Shown in pieces: positions 50,777 through 59,422 of a stretch of 64,000 nt of DNA (positions are counted from its first letter, which is position 1; every line of letters begins with the position of its first letter). The DNA comes from Streptomyces tendae (GTDB lineage: Bacteria; Actinomycetota; Actinomycetes; Streptomycetales; Streptomycetaceae), in contig NZ_CP043959.1 of assembly GCF_008632955.1 (NCBI RefSeq), positions 5,146,001 to 5,210,000 of the forward strand, in the 5' to 3' direction. The notes beneath the pieces are model-generated. The model saw only the letters and a list, made by a program, of their open reading frames with translations, ran no database searches and had not been told where the DNA came from. The position numbers and the translations under genes are program-made.

Positions 50777-51733
50777 TCAGTACCGGCGCTCCTGCTTCTG
50801 CTTGCACTCGACGCAGAGGGTGGCCCTCGGGAAGGCCTGCATCCGGGCCTTCCCGATGGGTTTGCCGCAGTTCTCGCACTGGCCGTAGGTGCCCGCGTCG
50901 AGACGCTGGAGCGCCCGCTCGAACTGGCTGAGCATCTCGCGCGCGTTCGCGGCGAGGGCGAGTTCGTGCTCGCGCGTGATGTTCTTGGTGCCCGTGTCGG
51001 CGTCGTCGTCGCCCGCGCCGTCGCCGGAGTCCCGCATGAGACCGGCCAGCGACCGCTCGGAGGAGCTGATCTCCTCGCGCAGCCGCAGCACCTCCGACAT
51101 CAGCTCGGTCCGCGCCTCCTCGGCCTCCTCCTCGGTCCACGGGTCCTCACCGGGACGGACCGCGAGCTCGCCCGGCTCCACCGCCCCGTGCCGGGCCTTG
51201 GGCACGGCGGTCGCCGCCGCCGCTGTGGCCGCCGGGCCAGGGGTCTTCTTCGCACCCACCGTCGTCACTCCCGTCTGCGCCGCGGTCTCGGCCGCGTCCG
51301 CGTCATCGGCCGTGCTGTGCCCGGCCACATCCTGAGTGGACCCACTGGTCCTGGCAGCGCCGTTCCCCTCGCGGTCGCCCCCTCGGGGGTCCGCATCCCC
51401 GTCGGCGGCCCCCCCGACCGCCTCCCCGTGCTCCGCGCCCTTCCCGGCGGCCTTCTTCGCCGCGGCCCTTCCCGGCTTCCTGGCGGCCGTCGCGGTCTTC
51501 CCCGCCGTTCCCGTCTTCTTCGACGCCGCCTTCGTCCGCGTGCCCTTCCCGGCCGCGGCCTTCGTCCCGGCGGCGTCGGCGTCCGCCCCCTTCGCCGTGA
51601 CCCTCGCCGTCGTGGCCTTCCCCGTCCCCGCGCCGCCCGCGGCCGCCGCCCCGCCGCCCCCGGCCGCGTCGGACACCGCACTCCTCCGGCCCCCGGCGTG
51701 CGTCTCGGCACCCGTCGCCTTCTTCGCCATCAT
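50777..51733 (-). CDS. DksA/TraR-type C4 zinc-finger protein with histone-tail-like N-terminus
   Basis: A 318-residue protein with two halves. Residues 1-180 are low-complexity, rich in Ala, Lys, Gly and Thr, with KK/KATT/AAKKAAGK patterns like the tails of histone H1 or actinobacterial HupS. The C-terminal half has a coiled-coil region (ELMSEVLRLREEISSSERSLAGL) and the DksA/TraR zinc finger CENCGKPIGKARMQAFPRATLCVECK. Proteins of this type may bind RNA polymerase through the secondary channel; the tail suggests nucleic-acid binding. ATG 51733 and 51730 are adjacent; GAAGGGG is upstream. A double dyad precedes it. Confidence 0.88.
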   Translation of the reverse strand: MMAKKATGAETHAGGRRSAVSDAAGGGGAAAAGGAGTGKATTARVTAKGADADAAGTKAAAGKGTRTKAASKKTGTAGKTATAARKPGRAAAKKAAGKGAEHGEAVGGAADGDADPRGGDREGNGAARTSGSTQDVAGHSTADDADAAETAAQTGVTTVGAKKTPGPAATAAAATAVPKARHGAVEPGELAVRPGEDPWTEEEAEEARTELMSEVLRLREEISSSERSLAGLMRDSGDGAGDDDADTGTKNITREHELALAANAREMLSQFERALQRLDAGTYGQCENCGKPIGKARMQAFPRATLCVECKQKQERRY

Positions 51734-51746
51734 GGCCGCGGCCCCT

Positions 51747-51771
51747 TCACATATTGTGATCTTGCGCGCAA
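51747..51771. promoter_or_regulatory. Two adjacent palindromes upstream of the DksA-like gene
   Basis: TCACATATTGTGA (51747-51759) and TTGCGCGCAA (51762-51771) are both perfect dyads, separated by two bases and lying 14 to 38 bases upstream of the start codon. They fall where a repressor or translation-level structure could act. The regulator is unknown. Confidence 0.5.
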
Positions 51772-52001
51772 ATCGTGCTGGGACGATAAATCGACTCGGG
51801 GCCCGCGGCAACGGGGCGCACCGCCCGATCACCTCACCCCGCGGACGCCGCGCGGCGACCTGCATGCGTTGTGCCCAGCTACCCGCCGGGTATGCCGCCC
51901 GCACGGACGTCCCGGTATCCGAACAGACGTAGCGCACCATTCGGGGCATACCCTCCCCTACCGTTCCGGAAATGCGGTCGGCCGCTCTCCGCGCCGCGCC
52001 G

Positions 52002-52007
52002 TACACT
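52002..52007 (+). promoter_or_regulatory. Candidate -10 element for the ileS T-box transcript
   Basis: TACACT on the plus strand, a good -10 match, about seven bases before the expected start of the T-box leader near 52014. Confidence 0.55.
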
Positions 52008-52013
52008 GGGCGG

Positions 52014-52308
52014 AGCGAAAAGCGTGGATGGGGACGAGTAGCGGCGTACGCAGCCCAGAGCGACCCGGGGACGGTGTGAGCCCGGGGGCGAGCGCGACGT
52101 GAAGATCACCCCGGAGCCGCCGGAGGAAAGCCGCGGTCGCGGCGAGTAGAACCGGCATCGCGACCCCAATGAGGGGGCTCACCGGAGCGTTCGGCGCACC
52201 GGGGGGCCAAGGAGGGTGGTACCGCGGGAGCGCGCCGACGGCGGCGTGGAGACACAGCTCTCGTCCCTCCGGACGGAAGGCAGCAAGTCCGCCGGAGGAA
52301 GCCCGCTG
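52014..52308 (+). promoter_or_regulatory. T-box riboswitch of ileS (translational type)
   Basis: A leader of about 295 bases. The T-box core AAGGAGGGTGGTACCGCGG ends at 52227. Stem I begins near GCGTGGATGGGGACGAGTAG and carries a specifier loop with ATC (52105-52107), the isoleucine codon. No terminator follows the antiterminator. Instead CCCTCCGG (about 52265-52272) is complementary to the ileS ribosome site CCGGAGGAA (about 52292-52300). This fits the actinobacterial class that controls translation initiation: uncharged tRNA-Ile should open the ribosome site. Exact 5' end is inferred. Confidence 0.92.
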
Positions 52309-55300
52309 ATGACAACGCCGACGTATCGCCAGGTACCCGCCCAGGTCGACCTGCCCGCCCTCGAGCACACGGTGCTCAAGTTCTGGGACGAGCAGAAGAT
52401 CTTCGCCAAGAGCCTGGAGCAGTCCGAGGGACGCCCGGAGTGGGTGTTCTACGAGGGTCCGCCCACCGCCAACGGCATGCCCGGCGCCCACCACATCGAG
52501 GCGCGCGTCTTCAAGGACGTCTTCCCCCGCTTCCGGACCATGCGCGGCTACCACGTGGCCCGCAAGGCCGGCTGGGACTGTCACGGCCTCCCGGTGGAGC
52601 TCGCCGTCGAGAAGGAGCTCGGCTTCTCCGGCAAGCAGGACATCGAGGCGTACGGCATCGCCGAGTTCAACGCCAAGTGCCGGGAGTCGGTGACCCGGCA
52701 CACCGACGCCTTCTCCGAGCTGACGACCCGCATGGGGTACTGGGTCGACCTCGACGAGGCCTACCGCACCATGGACCCGGAGTACGTCGAGTCCGTCTGG
52801 TGGTCGCTGAAGGAGATCTTCACCAAGGGCCTGCTGGTCCAGGACCACCGCGTCGCTCCCTGGTGCCCCCGCTGCGGCACCGGCCTGTCCGACCACGAGC
52901 TGGCCCAGGGCTACGAGACGGTCGTCGACCCGTCGGTCTACGTCCGCTTCCCGCTGACCTCCGGCCCGCTGGCCGGCGAGGCGGCCCTGCTGGTGTGGAC
53001 GACCACCCCGTGGACCCTGGTGTCCAACACCGCGGTCGCCGCGCACCCCGACGTCACCTACGTCGTCGCGACCGACGGCGAGGAGAAGCTGGTCGTCGCC
53101 GAGCCGCTGGTCGGCAAGGCGCTCGGCGAGGGCTGGGAGACCACCGGCGAGACGTTCACCGGCGCCGAGATGGAGCGCTGGACGTACCGGCGCCCCTTCG
53201 AGCTGGTCGAGTTCCCCGAGCCCGCCCACTACGTGGTGAACGCCGAGTACGTCACCACCGAGGACGGCACGGGTCTGGTCCACCAGTCCCCCGCCTTCGG
53301 TGAGGACGACCTCAAGGTCTGCCGCTCCTACGGTCTGCCCGTGGTCAACCCGGTGCGCCCCGACGGCACCTTCGAGGAGGACCTGCCGCTGGTCGGCGGG
53401 GTCTTCTTCAAGAAGGCCGACGAGCAGCTCACCGAGGACCTCCAGCAGCGCGGCCTGCTGTTCCGGCACGTCCCGTACGAGCACAGCTACCCGCACTGCT
53501 GGCGCTGCCACACCGCGCTGCTCTACTACGCACAGCCGTCGTGGTACGTCCGCACCACGGCCATCAAGGACCGCCTGCTCCAGGAGAACGAGAACACCAA
53601 CTGGTTCCCGGACACGGTCAAGCACGGCCGCTACGGCGACTGGCTGAACAACAACATCGACTGGGCGCTGTCCCGCAACCGCTACTGGGGCACCCCGCTG
53701 CCCATCTGGCGCTGCGAGAACGACCACCTCACCTGTGTCGGCTCGCTGACCGAGCTGAGCGAGCTGACCGGCACCGACCAGTCGGGGCTCGACCCGCACC
53801 GCCCGTTCATCGACGAGGTCACCTTCGACTGCCCGCAGGACGGCTGCGGCGCCACGGCCACCCGCGTGCCCGAGGTCATCGACGCCTGGTACGACTCGGG
53901 CTCCATGCCGTTCGCGCAGTGGGGCTACCCGTACAAGAACAAGGAACTCTTCGAGTCCCGGTATCCCGCGCAGTTCATCTCCGAGGCCATCGACCAGACC
54001 CGCGGCTGGTTCTACACGCTGATGGCGATCGGCACACTGGTCTTCGACAAGTCCTCCTACGAGAACGTCGTCTGCCTCGGCCACATCCTCGCCGAGGACG
54101 GCCGCAAGATGTCCAAGCACCTGGGCAACATCCTGCAGCCGATCCCGTTGATGGACCAGCACGGCGCCGACGCGGTGCGCTGGTTCATGGCGGCCGGCGG
54201 CTCCCCGTGGGCGGCCCGCCGCGTGGGCCACGGCACCATCCAGGAGGTCGTCCGCAAGACCCTCCTGACGTACTGGAACACGGTCGCCTTCCAGGCCCTG
54301 TACGCCCGTACGTCCGACTGGGCGCCGAGCGAGGCCGACCCGGCGCCGGCCGAGCGTCCGGTCCTGGACCGCTGGCTGCTGTCCGAACTGCACGCCCTCA
54401 CCGACCAGGTGACCCAGGCGCTGGAGAACTACGACACCCAGCGGGCCGGCAAGCTGCTGTCGGCGTTCGTCGACGACCTGTCCAACTGGTACGTCCGCCG
54501 CTCCCGCCGCCGTTTCTGGCAGGGCGACAAGGCCGCGCTGCGCACCCTGCACGAGGTCGTGGAGACGGTGACCAAGCTCATGGCCCCGCTCACCCCGTTC
54601 ATCACCGAGCGGGTCTGGCAGGACCTGGTCGTCCCGGTCACCCCGGGCGCCCCCGAGTCGGTGCACCTGTCCTCCTGGCCGGAGGCGGACCTGTCCGCCG
54701 TCGACCCGGAGCTGTCCCGGCAGATGGCGCTGGTGCGCCGCCTGGTGGAGCTGGGCCGGGCGACCCGCGCCGAGTCGGGCGTCAAGACCCGTCAGCCGCT
54801 GCGCCGCGCGCTGATCGCCGCGGCCGGCTTCGACTCCCTCGACCCGGCGCTGCACACGCAGATCACCGAGGAGCTGAACGTCGAGTCCCTGGCGCTGCTG
54901 TCCGAGGTGGGCGGCTCGCTGGTGGACACCACGGCCAAGGCCAACTTCCGCGCGCTCGGCAAGCGGTTCGGCAAGCGGGTCCAGGAGGTGGCCAAGGCGG
55001 TCGCGAACGCGGACGCCGCCGCCCTGTCCGCGGCCCTGCGCGAGGGCACGGCCTCGGTGGAGGTCGACGGTGAGACGATCACCCTCTCCCCCGACGAGGT
55101 GATCATCACGGAAACCCCGCGCGAGGGCTGGTCGGTGGCGTCCGACTCCGGTGCCACGGTCGCCCTGGACCTGGAGATCACCGAGGAGCTGCGCCGCGCC
55201 GGCCTGGCCCGTGACGCGATCCGGCTGATCCAGGAGGCGCGCAAGAACAGCGGCCTGGAAGTGGCCGACCGGATCGCCCTGCGCTGGACGTCACAGGAGC

Positions 55301-55452
55301 CCGCCACGGTCGCCGCGCTGACCGCTCACGCGGACCTCATCGCCGACGAGGTGCTCGCCACGGACTTCGCCCAGGGTGAGACGGACGACACCTACGGCGC
55401 CCCGTTCACCGACGAGGGCCTGTCGCTGACCTTCCGTCTGCGCAAGGCGTAG
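52309..55452 (+). CDS. ileS: Isoleucyl-tRNA synthetase, eukaryote-like type with GxHH signature
   Basis: A 1047-residue class I synthetase charging tRNA-Ile. The ATG at 52309 follows GGAGGAAG controlled by the T-box. Zinc-type cysteine pairs (WCPRCG), the editing domain (WTTTPWTLVSNTAVA), DWALSRNRYWGTPLPIW and the KMSKH loop at 600-604 are present. The overall form is the IleRS2 type typical of actinobacteria, generally tolerant of mupirocin. The first signature motif is unusual: PPTANGMPGAHH, so HxGH is replaced by GAHH at 59-62. That first-and-third-position swap (GxHH) has been reported in other IleRS2 enzymes with extreme mupirocin resistance. Confidence 0.97.
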   Translation: MTTPTYRQVPAQVDLPALEHTVLKFWDEQKIFAKSLEQSEGRPEWVFYEGPPTANGMPGAHHIEARVFKDVFPRFRTMRGYHVARKAGWDCHGLPVELAVEKELGFSGKQDIEAYGIAEFNAKCRESVTRHTDAFSELTTRMGYWVDLDEAYRTMDPEYVESVWWSLKEIFTKGLLVQDHRVAPWCPRCGTGLSDHELAQGYETVVDPSVYVRFPLTSGPLAGEAALLVWTTTPWTLVSNTAVAAHPDVTYVVATDGEEKLVVAEPLVGKALGEGWETTGETFTGAEMERWTYRRPFELVEFPEPAHYVVNAEYVTTEDGTGLVHQSPAFGEDDLKVCRSYGLPVVNPVRPDGTFEEDLPLVGGVFFKKADEQLTEDLQQRGLLFRHVPYEHSYPHCWRCHTALLYYAQPSWYVRTTAIKDRLLQENENTNWFPDTVKHGRYGDWLNNNIDWALSRNRYWGTPLPIWRCENDHLTCVGSLTELSELTGTDQSGLDPHRPFIDEVTFDCPQDGCGATATRVPEVIDAWYDSGSMPFAQWGYPYKNKELFESRYPAQFISEAIDQTRGWFYTLMAIGTLVFDKSSYENVVCLGHILAEDGRKMSKHLGNILQPIPLMDQHGADAVRWFMAAGGSPWAARRVGHGTIQEVVRKTLLTYWNTVAFQALYARTSDWAPSEADPAPAERPVLDRWLLSELHALTDQVTQALENYDTQRAGKLLSAFVDDLSNWYVRRSRRRFWQGDKAALRTLHEVVETVTKLMAPLTPFITERVWQDLVVPVTPGAPESVHLSSWPEADLSAVDPELSRQMALVRRLVELGRATRAESGVKTRQPLRRALIAAAGFDSLDPALHTQITEELNVESLALLSEVGGSLVDTTAKANFRALGKRFGKRVQEVAKAVANADAAALSAALREGTASVEVDGETITLSPDEVIITETPREGWSVASDSGATVALDLEITEELRRAGLARDAIRLIQEARKNSGLEVADRIALRWTSQEPATVAALTAHADLIADEVLATDFAQGETDDTYGAPFTDEGLSLTFRLRKA

Positions 55453-55463
55453 GACCCGGCGAA

Positions 55464-55509
55464 CCGAAGGCCCGGCCCCCGGAGAATCTTCCGGGGCCCG
55501 GGCCTTCGG
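55464..55509. terminator. Hairpin terminator of ileS
   Basis: A near-perfect stem of about 20 bp starting CCGAAGGCCCGG and closing on CCGGGCCTTCGG with a six-base loop, directly after the ileS stop. Confidence 0.88.
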
Positions 55510-55579
55510 CGTTGCGTACGTCGGACAAGCCGGTCGCCGCCGAACAAACGACGCAAACACCGTGAACGCGCGTAGCACA

Positions 55580-55619
55580 AGGGCGGGGCCCCTGGTTGGT
55601 GAACCCGGGGCCCCGCCCT
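55580..55619. terminator. Hairpin terminator of divIVA
   Basis: AGGGCGGGGCCCC and its complement form a 13-bp stem with a 14-base loop, 45 bases beyond the divIVA stop on the opposite strand. Together with the ileS hairpin it insulates the two convergent genes. Confidence 0.85.
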
Positions 55620-55663
55620 GAACGCTGCCGACTGCTACGCCGTACCCATGGCCACAGGGGCCG

Positions 55664-56806
55664 TCAGTTGTCGTCCTCGTCGATCAGGAAGCCACGCATC
55701 GGCGAGGGGGCCTGACCCATCGGCGACGGGCCCTGCGGGCGGACCGGCGCCATGGGCTGGGTCATCGCCGGCTGCATCTGCTGCTGACCGCCGTACGACG
55801 GGCCCGACGGTCCGCCCGGACCGCCACCCATGCCCTGGTTGCCGCCGTAGGACGGGGCACCGGCCGGAGCCATCGAGGGCGCCGGGGACGGCGGGAGGGA
55901 CGGAGCGGCGCTCGCGGGCTGACGCGGCGGGGCGAGCGAGTCGTCCGCCTGCGTCTCCAGCTGGCGCAGCTGGGACTCCAGGTAGGACTTCAGCCGCGTG
56001 CGGTACTCGCGCTCAAAGCCGCGCAGGTCCTCGACCTTGCGCTCCAGCGTGGCGCGGGCGGACTCCAGGGAGCCCATCGCGACGCGGTGCTTTTCCTGCG
56101 CGTCCCGCTCCAGGGCGTCGGCCTTGGCACGGGCGTCACGCTCGAGCCCCTCGGCACGCGAACGCGCCTCGCCCACGATCTTGTTGGCCTCGGAACGGGC
56201 CTCCGCGATCGCCTGGTCGGCGGTCTGCTGGGCCAGCGACAGGACGCGCGCGGCGCTGTCGCCACCGGGGCCGCCCTGACCGGGAAGACCCGGGCCGCCC
56301 ATGGGACCGCCCATCGGGCCGCCATGGCCCATCTGCCCCTGCATCGGGCCGCCCTGGCCCATCGGCCCGGGACCCTGACCCATGGGGCCGGGACCCTGCG
56401 GGCCGCCCTGTCCGCCGGGGCCGGCGGGCAGCTGGGGAGCACCGCTCGGCAGCTGGGGCGGGCCACCCATGGGGCCGCCCATCTGCTGCTGCGGCGGGCC
56501 CGATATGCCGGCGGGTACGGGAGCGCCGGGACCTCGCATGCCCTGCTGGGGCATGCCGGGAGGCGGGCCCTGCTGTTGCTGCTGGTCCTGCGGCTCCGGA
56601 GGCTTGCGCATGTTCTGCTGGTTCTGGGCAGCGGCGCGCGTGGCCGCGGCCAGCTTGGCGCGCAGGTCCTCGTTCTCGCGGAGCAGGCGCGTCAGTTCGG
56701 CTTCGACCTCGTCGAGGAAGGCATCGACCTCGTCCTCGTCATAGCCTTCTCGGAGGCGGACGGTCGTGAACTGCTTGTTCCGCACGTCCTCGGGGGTCAA
56801 CGGCAT
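55664..56806 (-). CDS. divIVA: Polar growth protein DivIVA (Wag31 orthologue)
   Basis: A 380-residue coiled-coil scaffold that marks hyphal tips and directs apical growth. MPLTPEDVRNKQFTTVRLREGYDEDEVDAFLDEVE is the conserved membrane-binding N-terminal domain. A first coiled coil (to about 70) is followed by a Gln/Gly/Pro/Met-rich linker (about 70-180), a long second coiled coil (about 185-290) and a Pro/Gly-rich tail ending FLIDEDDN. The long linker is typical of Streptomyces. yggT follows upstream in the division cluster. Confidence 0.97.
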   Translation of the reverse strand: MPLTPEDVRNKQFTTVRLREGYDEDEVDAFLDEVEAELTRLLRENEDLRAKLAAATRAAAQNQQNMRKPPEPQDQQQQQGPPPGMPQQGMRGPGAPVPAGISGPPQQQMGGPMGGPPQLPSGAPQLPAGPGGQGGPQGPGPMGQGPGPMGQGGPMQGQMGHGGPMGGPMGGPGLPGQGGPGGDSAARVLSLAQQTADQAIAEARSEANKIVGEARSRAEGLERDARAKADALERDAQEKHRVAMGSLESARATLERKVEDLRGFEREYRTRLKSYLESQLRQLETQADDSLAPPRQPASAAPSLPPSPAPSMAPAGAPSYGGNQGMGGGPGGPSGPSYGGQQQMQPAMTQPMAPVRPQGPSPMGQAPSPMRGFLIDEDDN

Positions 56807-56858
56807 CTCTTCACCTCAACGTAGTCATCGGCAGTCGGCAAGACCGTATCGTCCACAG

Positions 56859-57149
56859 TCACCTCGCGAGATTGCCCACGATCGAGATCAGGATGTAGAC
56901 GATGATCATCAGTACGAAGAAGGACAGGTCGAGCGCCACGCCCCCGAGACGCAGCGGCGGGATGAACCGCCGCAGAAGCTTCAGCGGTGGATCGGTGACA
57001 GTGTAGGTGGCCTCCAGGACGACCACCATCGCCTTGCCGGGTTGCCACGAGCGGGCGAACTGGAACACGTAATCCATGACCAAACGGAAGATCAGCACGA
57101 TGAGGAACACCATCAGCGCGATGTAGATCACCTGCGCGAACACGCTCAT
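56859..57149 (-). CDS. YggT-family membrane protein
   Basis: A 96-residue protein with two membrane segments around a polar middle containing TDPPLKLLRRFIPPLRLGG, the YggT signature. In Gram-positive bacteria it lies between sepF and divIVA and is thought to take part in division or membrane organisation. The precise role is unknown. Confidence 0.93.
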   Translation of the reverse strand: MSVFAQVIYIALMVFLIVLIFRLVMDYVFQFARSWQPGKAMVVVLEATYTVTDPPLKLLRRFIPPLRLGGVALDLSFFVLMIIVYILISIVGNLAR

Positions 57150-57197
57150 GGCCTGCTTTTCCCTCTCCCCTGTACCGCTCTTGTCCGGTCCTGCGTC

Positions 57198-57839
57198 TCA
57201 GCTCTGGTTGAAGAACCCGCCCTCTGCGATGCGGGCCTTGTCCTCCGCCGTGACATCGACGTTAGCAGGCGACAACAGGAACACCTTCTGCGTCACCCGC
57301 TCGATGCTGCCGTGAAGACCAAACACCAAACCTGCCGCAAAGTCGACAAGTCGCTTCGCGTCTGTGTCATCCATCTCAGTCAGATTCATGATCACCGGGG
57401 TGCCCTCACGGAAGTGTTCCCCGATGGTACGGGCCTCGTTGTAGGTCCGGGGGTGAAGTGTGGTGATCCGGTAAGGCTCTCGTTCCGACACGACCTTGGG
57501 CATGATCACCGGTGCGTTCTTCTCCAGGCTGGCGCGTTCTTGTGTGATGGATGCCACGGGCGCGATCCGCGCCGGGCGTGGCGATTCCGCGGGCAGCGAA
57601 GCGGAACGGGACACCGGTTCGCGTGGCGCGGGAGGGTGGACGACTCGTACCTCTTCGTCCCTTTGGGACTGATGTGCGCCGTGGGACTGGTGGGACGGCT
57701 CGTGCCGCCGGTGGTCCCGCTCCGGCTCCGGGTCGAGTTCCGGTTCGAAATCGTCGTCTGGGTCGAATCCGCGGCCGTCGTACCCATCGTCCTCCACGAG
57801 GCCGAGGTAGACCGCCATTTTGCGCATCGCGCCGGCCAT
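57198..57839 (-). CDS. sepF: Cell division protein SepF
   Basis: A 213-residue FtsZ-binding membrane anchor. The N-terminal amphipathic helix MAGAMRKMAVYLGLVED should bind the membrane. A long acidic/His-rich linker (about 20-110) leads to the SepF core with ITTLHPRTYNEARTIGEHFREGTPVIMNL and VDFAAGLVFGLHGSIERVTQKVFLLSP. The start at ATG 57839 gives the usual Streptomyces length. A second ATG four codons on is possible. Confidence 0.96.
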   Translation of the reverse strand: MAGAMRKMAVYLGLVEDDGYDGRGFDPDDDFEPELDPEPERDHRRHEPSHQSHGAHQSQRDEEVRVVHPPAPREPVSRSASLPAESPRPARIAPVASITQERASLEKNAPVIMPKVVSEREPYRITTLHPRTYNEARTIGEHFREGTPVIMNLTEMDDTDAKRLVDFAAGLVFGLHGSIERVTQKVFLLSPANVDVTAEDKARIAEGGFFNQS

Positions 57840-57967
57840 GCTCCGAGTCCTCCGCTCTGTGGTGGATCCGCTGACGACCGCCAAGTGCCCGCGATCCACT
57901 GGGTCCTTGTTCCGCTGTTGGGCGGAAATGACCATATTTTCTGCTGTGGTCCGACTTCTTGGCGACG

Positions 57968-58687
57968 TTACCCGAGCCTGGGGCGGACTCCGAGTACCGC
58001 ACTGCCGACGCGCACATGTGTCGCTCCGGCGGCCACGGCCTGTTCGAGGTCCGCACTCATCCCTGCCGAGACCATGTTCGCAGTCGGATGGGTCCGGCGC
58101 AGGTCGGTCGACAAATCCACCAACCGCTCGAACGCCGCCTGTTGGCGTCCGGCGTACTCCCCGGTGAGCGGTGCGACGGTCATCAGCCCGTCGAGCCGCA
58201 GCCCTTCGGCGCCGGCCACCAGGTCGGCCAACTCCGCGACGCCGCCCGGCGCCACACCTCCGCGTTCGCCCCGGCCGCCGACACCGGCGTCGAAGGCCAC
58301 CTGGATCAGGCAGCCGACCTCGCGCCCGGCCCGGACGGCCTCCTTGGAGAGGGCCGACACCAGCTTGGCACGGTCGACAGACTGCACCACATCGGCATAA
58401 CCGACCACCGAACGCACCTTGTTGGTCTGAAGTTGACCGACGAAATGCCACGCAAGGGGCAGATCCGCGCAAGCCGCCGCCTTCGGGGCGGCGTCCTGGT
58501 CGCGGTTCTCGGCGACGTGCCGGACGCCGAGTCCGGAGAGGATCCGTACGTCACTCGCGGGCCAGGTCTTGGTGACCACGATCAGGGTCACCTCGTCGCG
58601 TCCGCGACCGGCGGCCTCGCACGCGGCGGTGATCCGCTCCTCCACTCTCGCCAGGTTCGTAGCGAGTTCGTCCTTACGGTCCGTCAT
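57968..58687 (-). CDS. YggS-family pyridoxal-phosphate homeostasis protein
   Basis: A 239-residue PLP-binding alanine-racemase-fold protein. The cofactor lysine is in LIVVTKTWPA, and AENRDQDAAPK, WHFVGQLQTNK, GLMTVAPL and THVRVGSAVLG are family motifs. It balances free PLP and amino acid levels rather than catalysing a known reaction. Position between sepF and pgeF is conserved in actinobacteria. Confidence 0.95.
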   Translation of the reverse strand: MTDRKDELATNLARVEERITAACEAAGRGRDEVTLIVVTKTWPASDVRILSGLGVRHVAENRDQDAAPKAAACADLPLAWHFVGQLQTNKVRSVVGYADVVQSVDRAKLVSALSKEAVRAGREVGCLIQVAFDAGVGGRGERGGVAPGGVAELADLVAGAEGLRLDGLMTVAPLTGEYAGRQQAAFERLVDLSTDLRRTHPTANMVSAGMSADLEQAVAAGATHVRVGSAVLGVRPRLG

Positions 58688-58693
58688 GTCCCA

Positions 58694-59422
58694 TCAGTCC
58701 AGCCACACATAGCCGGCGAGCCGCCCCGTGGTGCGGTCGCGGCGGTACGAGAAGTGATCGTCCGACTCCCGGGTGCACACGGACGACCGCTCACGGTCGG
58801 GCACGCCCAGCCGGTCGAGTTGCGCGTGCACACCTGCGACGACGTCGACCGCCGGGGTGCCCCAGCCGGTCTCGGCGTACGCCGCCGGCTCGACGGCGGC
58901 CACGTCGGCGCGCATCTCCTCCGGCACCTCGTAGCACCGGCCGCAGACGGCGGGCCCGGTGCGCGCGACGATCCGGGCCGGGTCGGCGCCCCGTTCGGTC
59001 ATGGCCCGTACGGCGGCCGGGACCACTCCGGCGACCAGCCCCGGCCGGCCCGCGTGGGCCGCGGCCACGACACCCGCGACGGGGTCGGCCAGCAGCACCG
59101 GCACACAGTCGGCGGTGAGCACCGCCAGGGCGAGTCCGCGCCGGGCGGTGACGATCGCGTCGACCTCGGGCACCGGGCGGTTGCCCCACGGCTCGTCGAC
59201 GACGACCACGTCGGCCCCGTGCACCTGGTTCATCCAGGCCACGCGGGCCGGGTCGACGCCGAGCTCCTTGGCGGCCAGTTCCCGGTTGGTGCGTACGGCT
59301 TCGGGGTCGTCCCCCACCGCGCCGCCGAGGTTGAGCTCCTCGTACGGAGCGGCGCTCACCCCGCCCCACCGGTCGGTGAAGCCGAAGTGCGCGCCGCTCA
59401 CGTGTTCGCGCTGTCCTATCAC
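58694..59422 (-). CDS. pgeF: Peptidoglycan editing factor PgeF (YlmD/YfiH, laccase-domain)
   Basis: A 242-residue multicopper-oxidase-like domain protein. The Zn/Cu ligands lie in NQVHGADVV, TADCVPVLLAD and AAAHAGRPGLVAG. Relatives remove wrongly incorporated serine from peptidoglycan precursors or act on purine nucleosides. The GTG start overlaps the ftsZ stop (GTGA), linking it to FtsZ expression. Confidence 0.93.
   Translation of the reverse strand: MIGQREHVSGAHFGFTDRWGGVSAAPYEELNLGGAVGDDPEAVRTNRELAAKELGVDPARVAWMNQVHGADVVVVDEPWGNRPVPEVDAIVTARRGLALAVLTADCVPVLLADPVAGVVAAAHAGRPGLVAGVVPAAVRAMTERGADPARIVARTGPAVCGRCYEVPEEMRADVAAVEPAAYAETGWGTPAVDVVAGVHAQLDRLGVPDRERSSVCTRESDDHFSYRRDRTTGRLAGYVWLD

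Noticed and set aside
51958..54855. A 965-codon minus-strand frame opposite ileS and its leader
   Set aside because: It is the antisense frame of IleRS and crosses the T-box; no recognisable domain.
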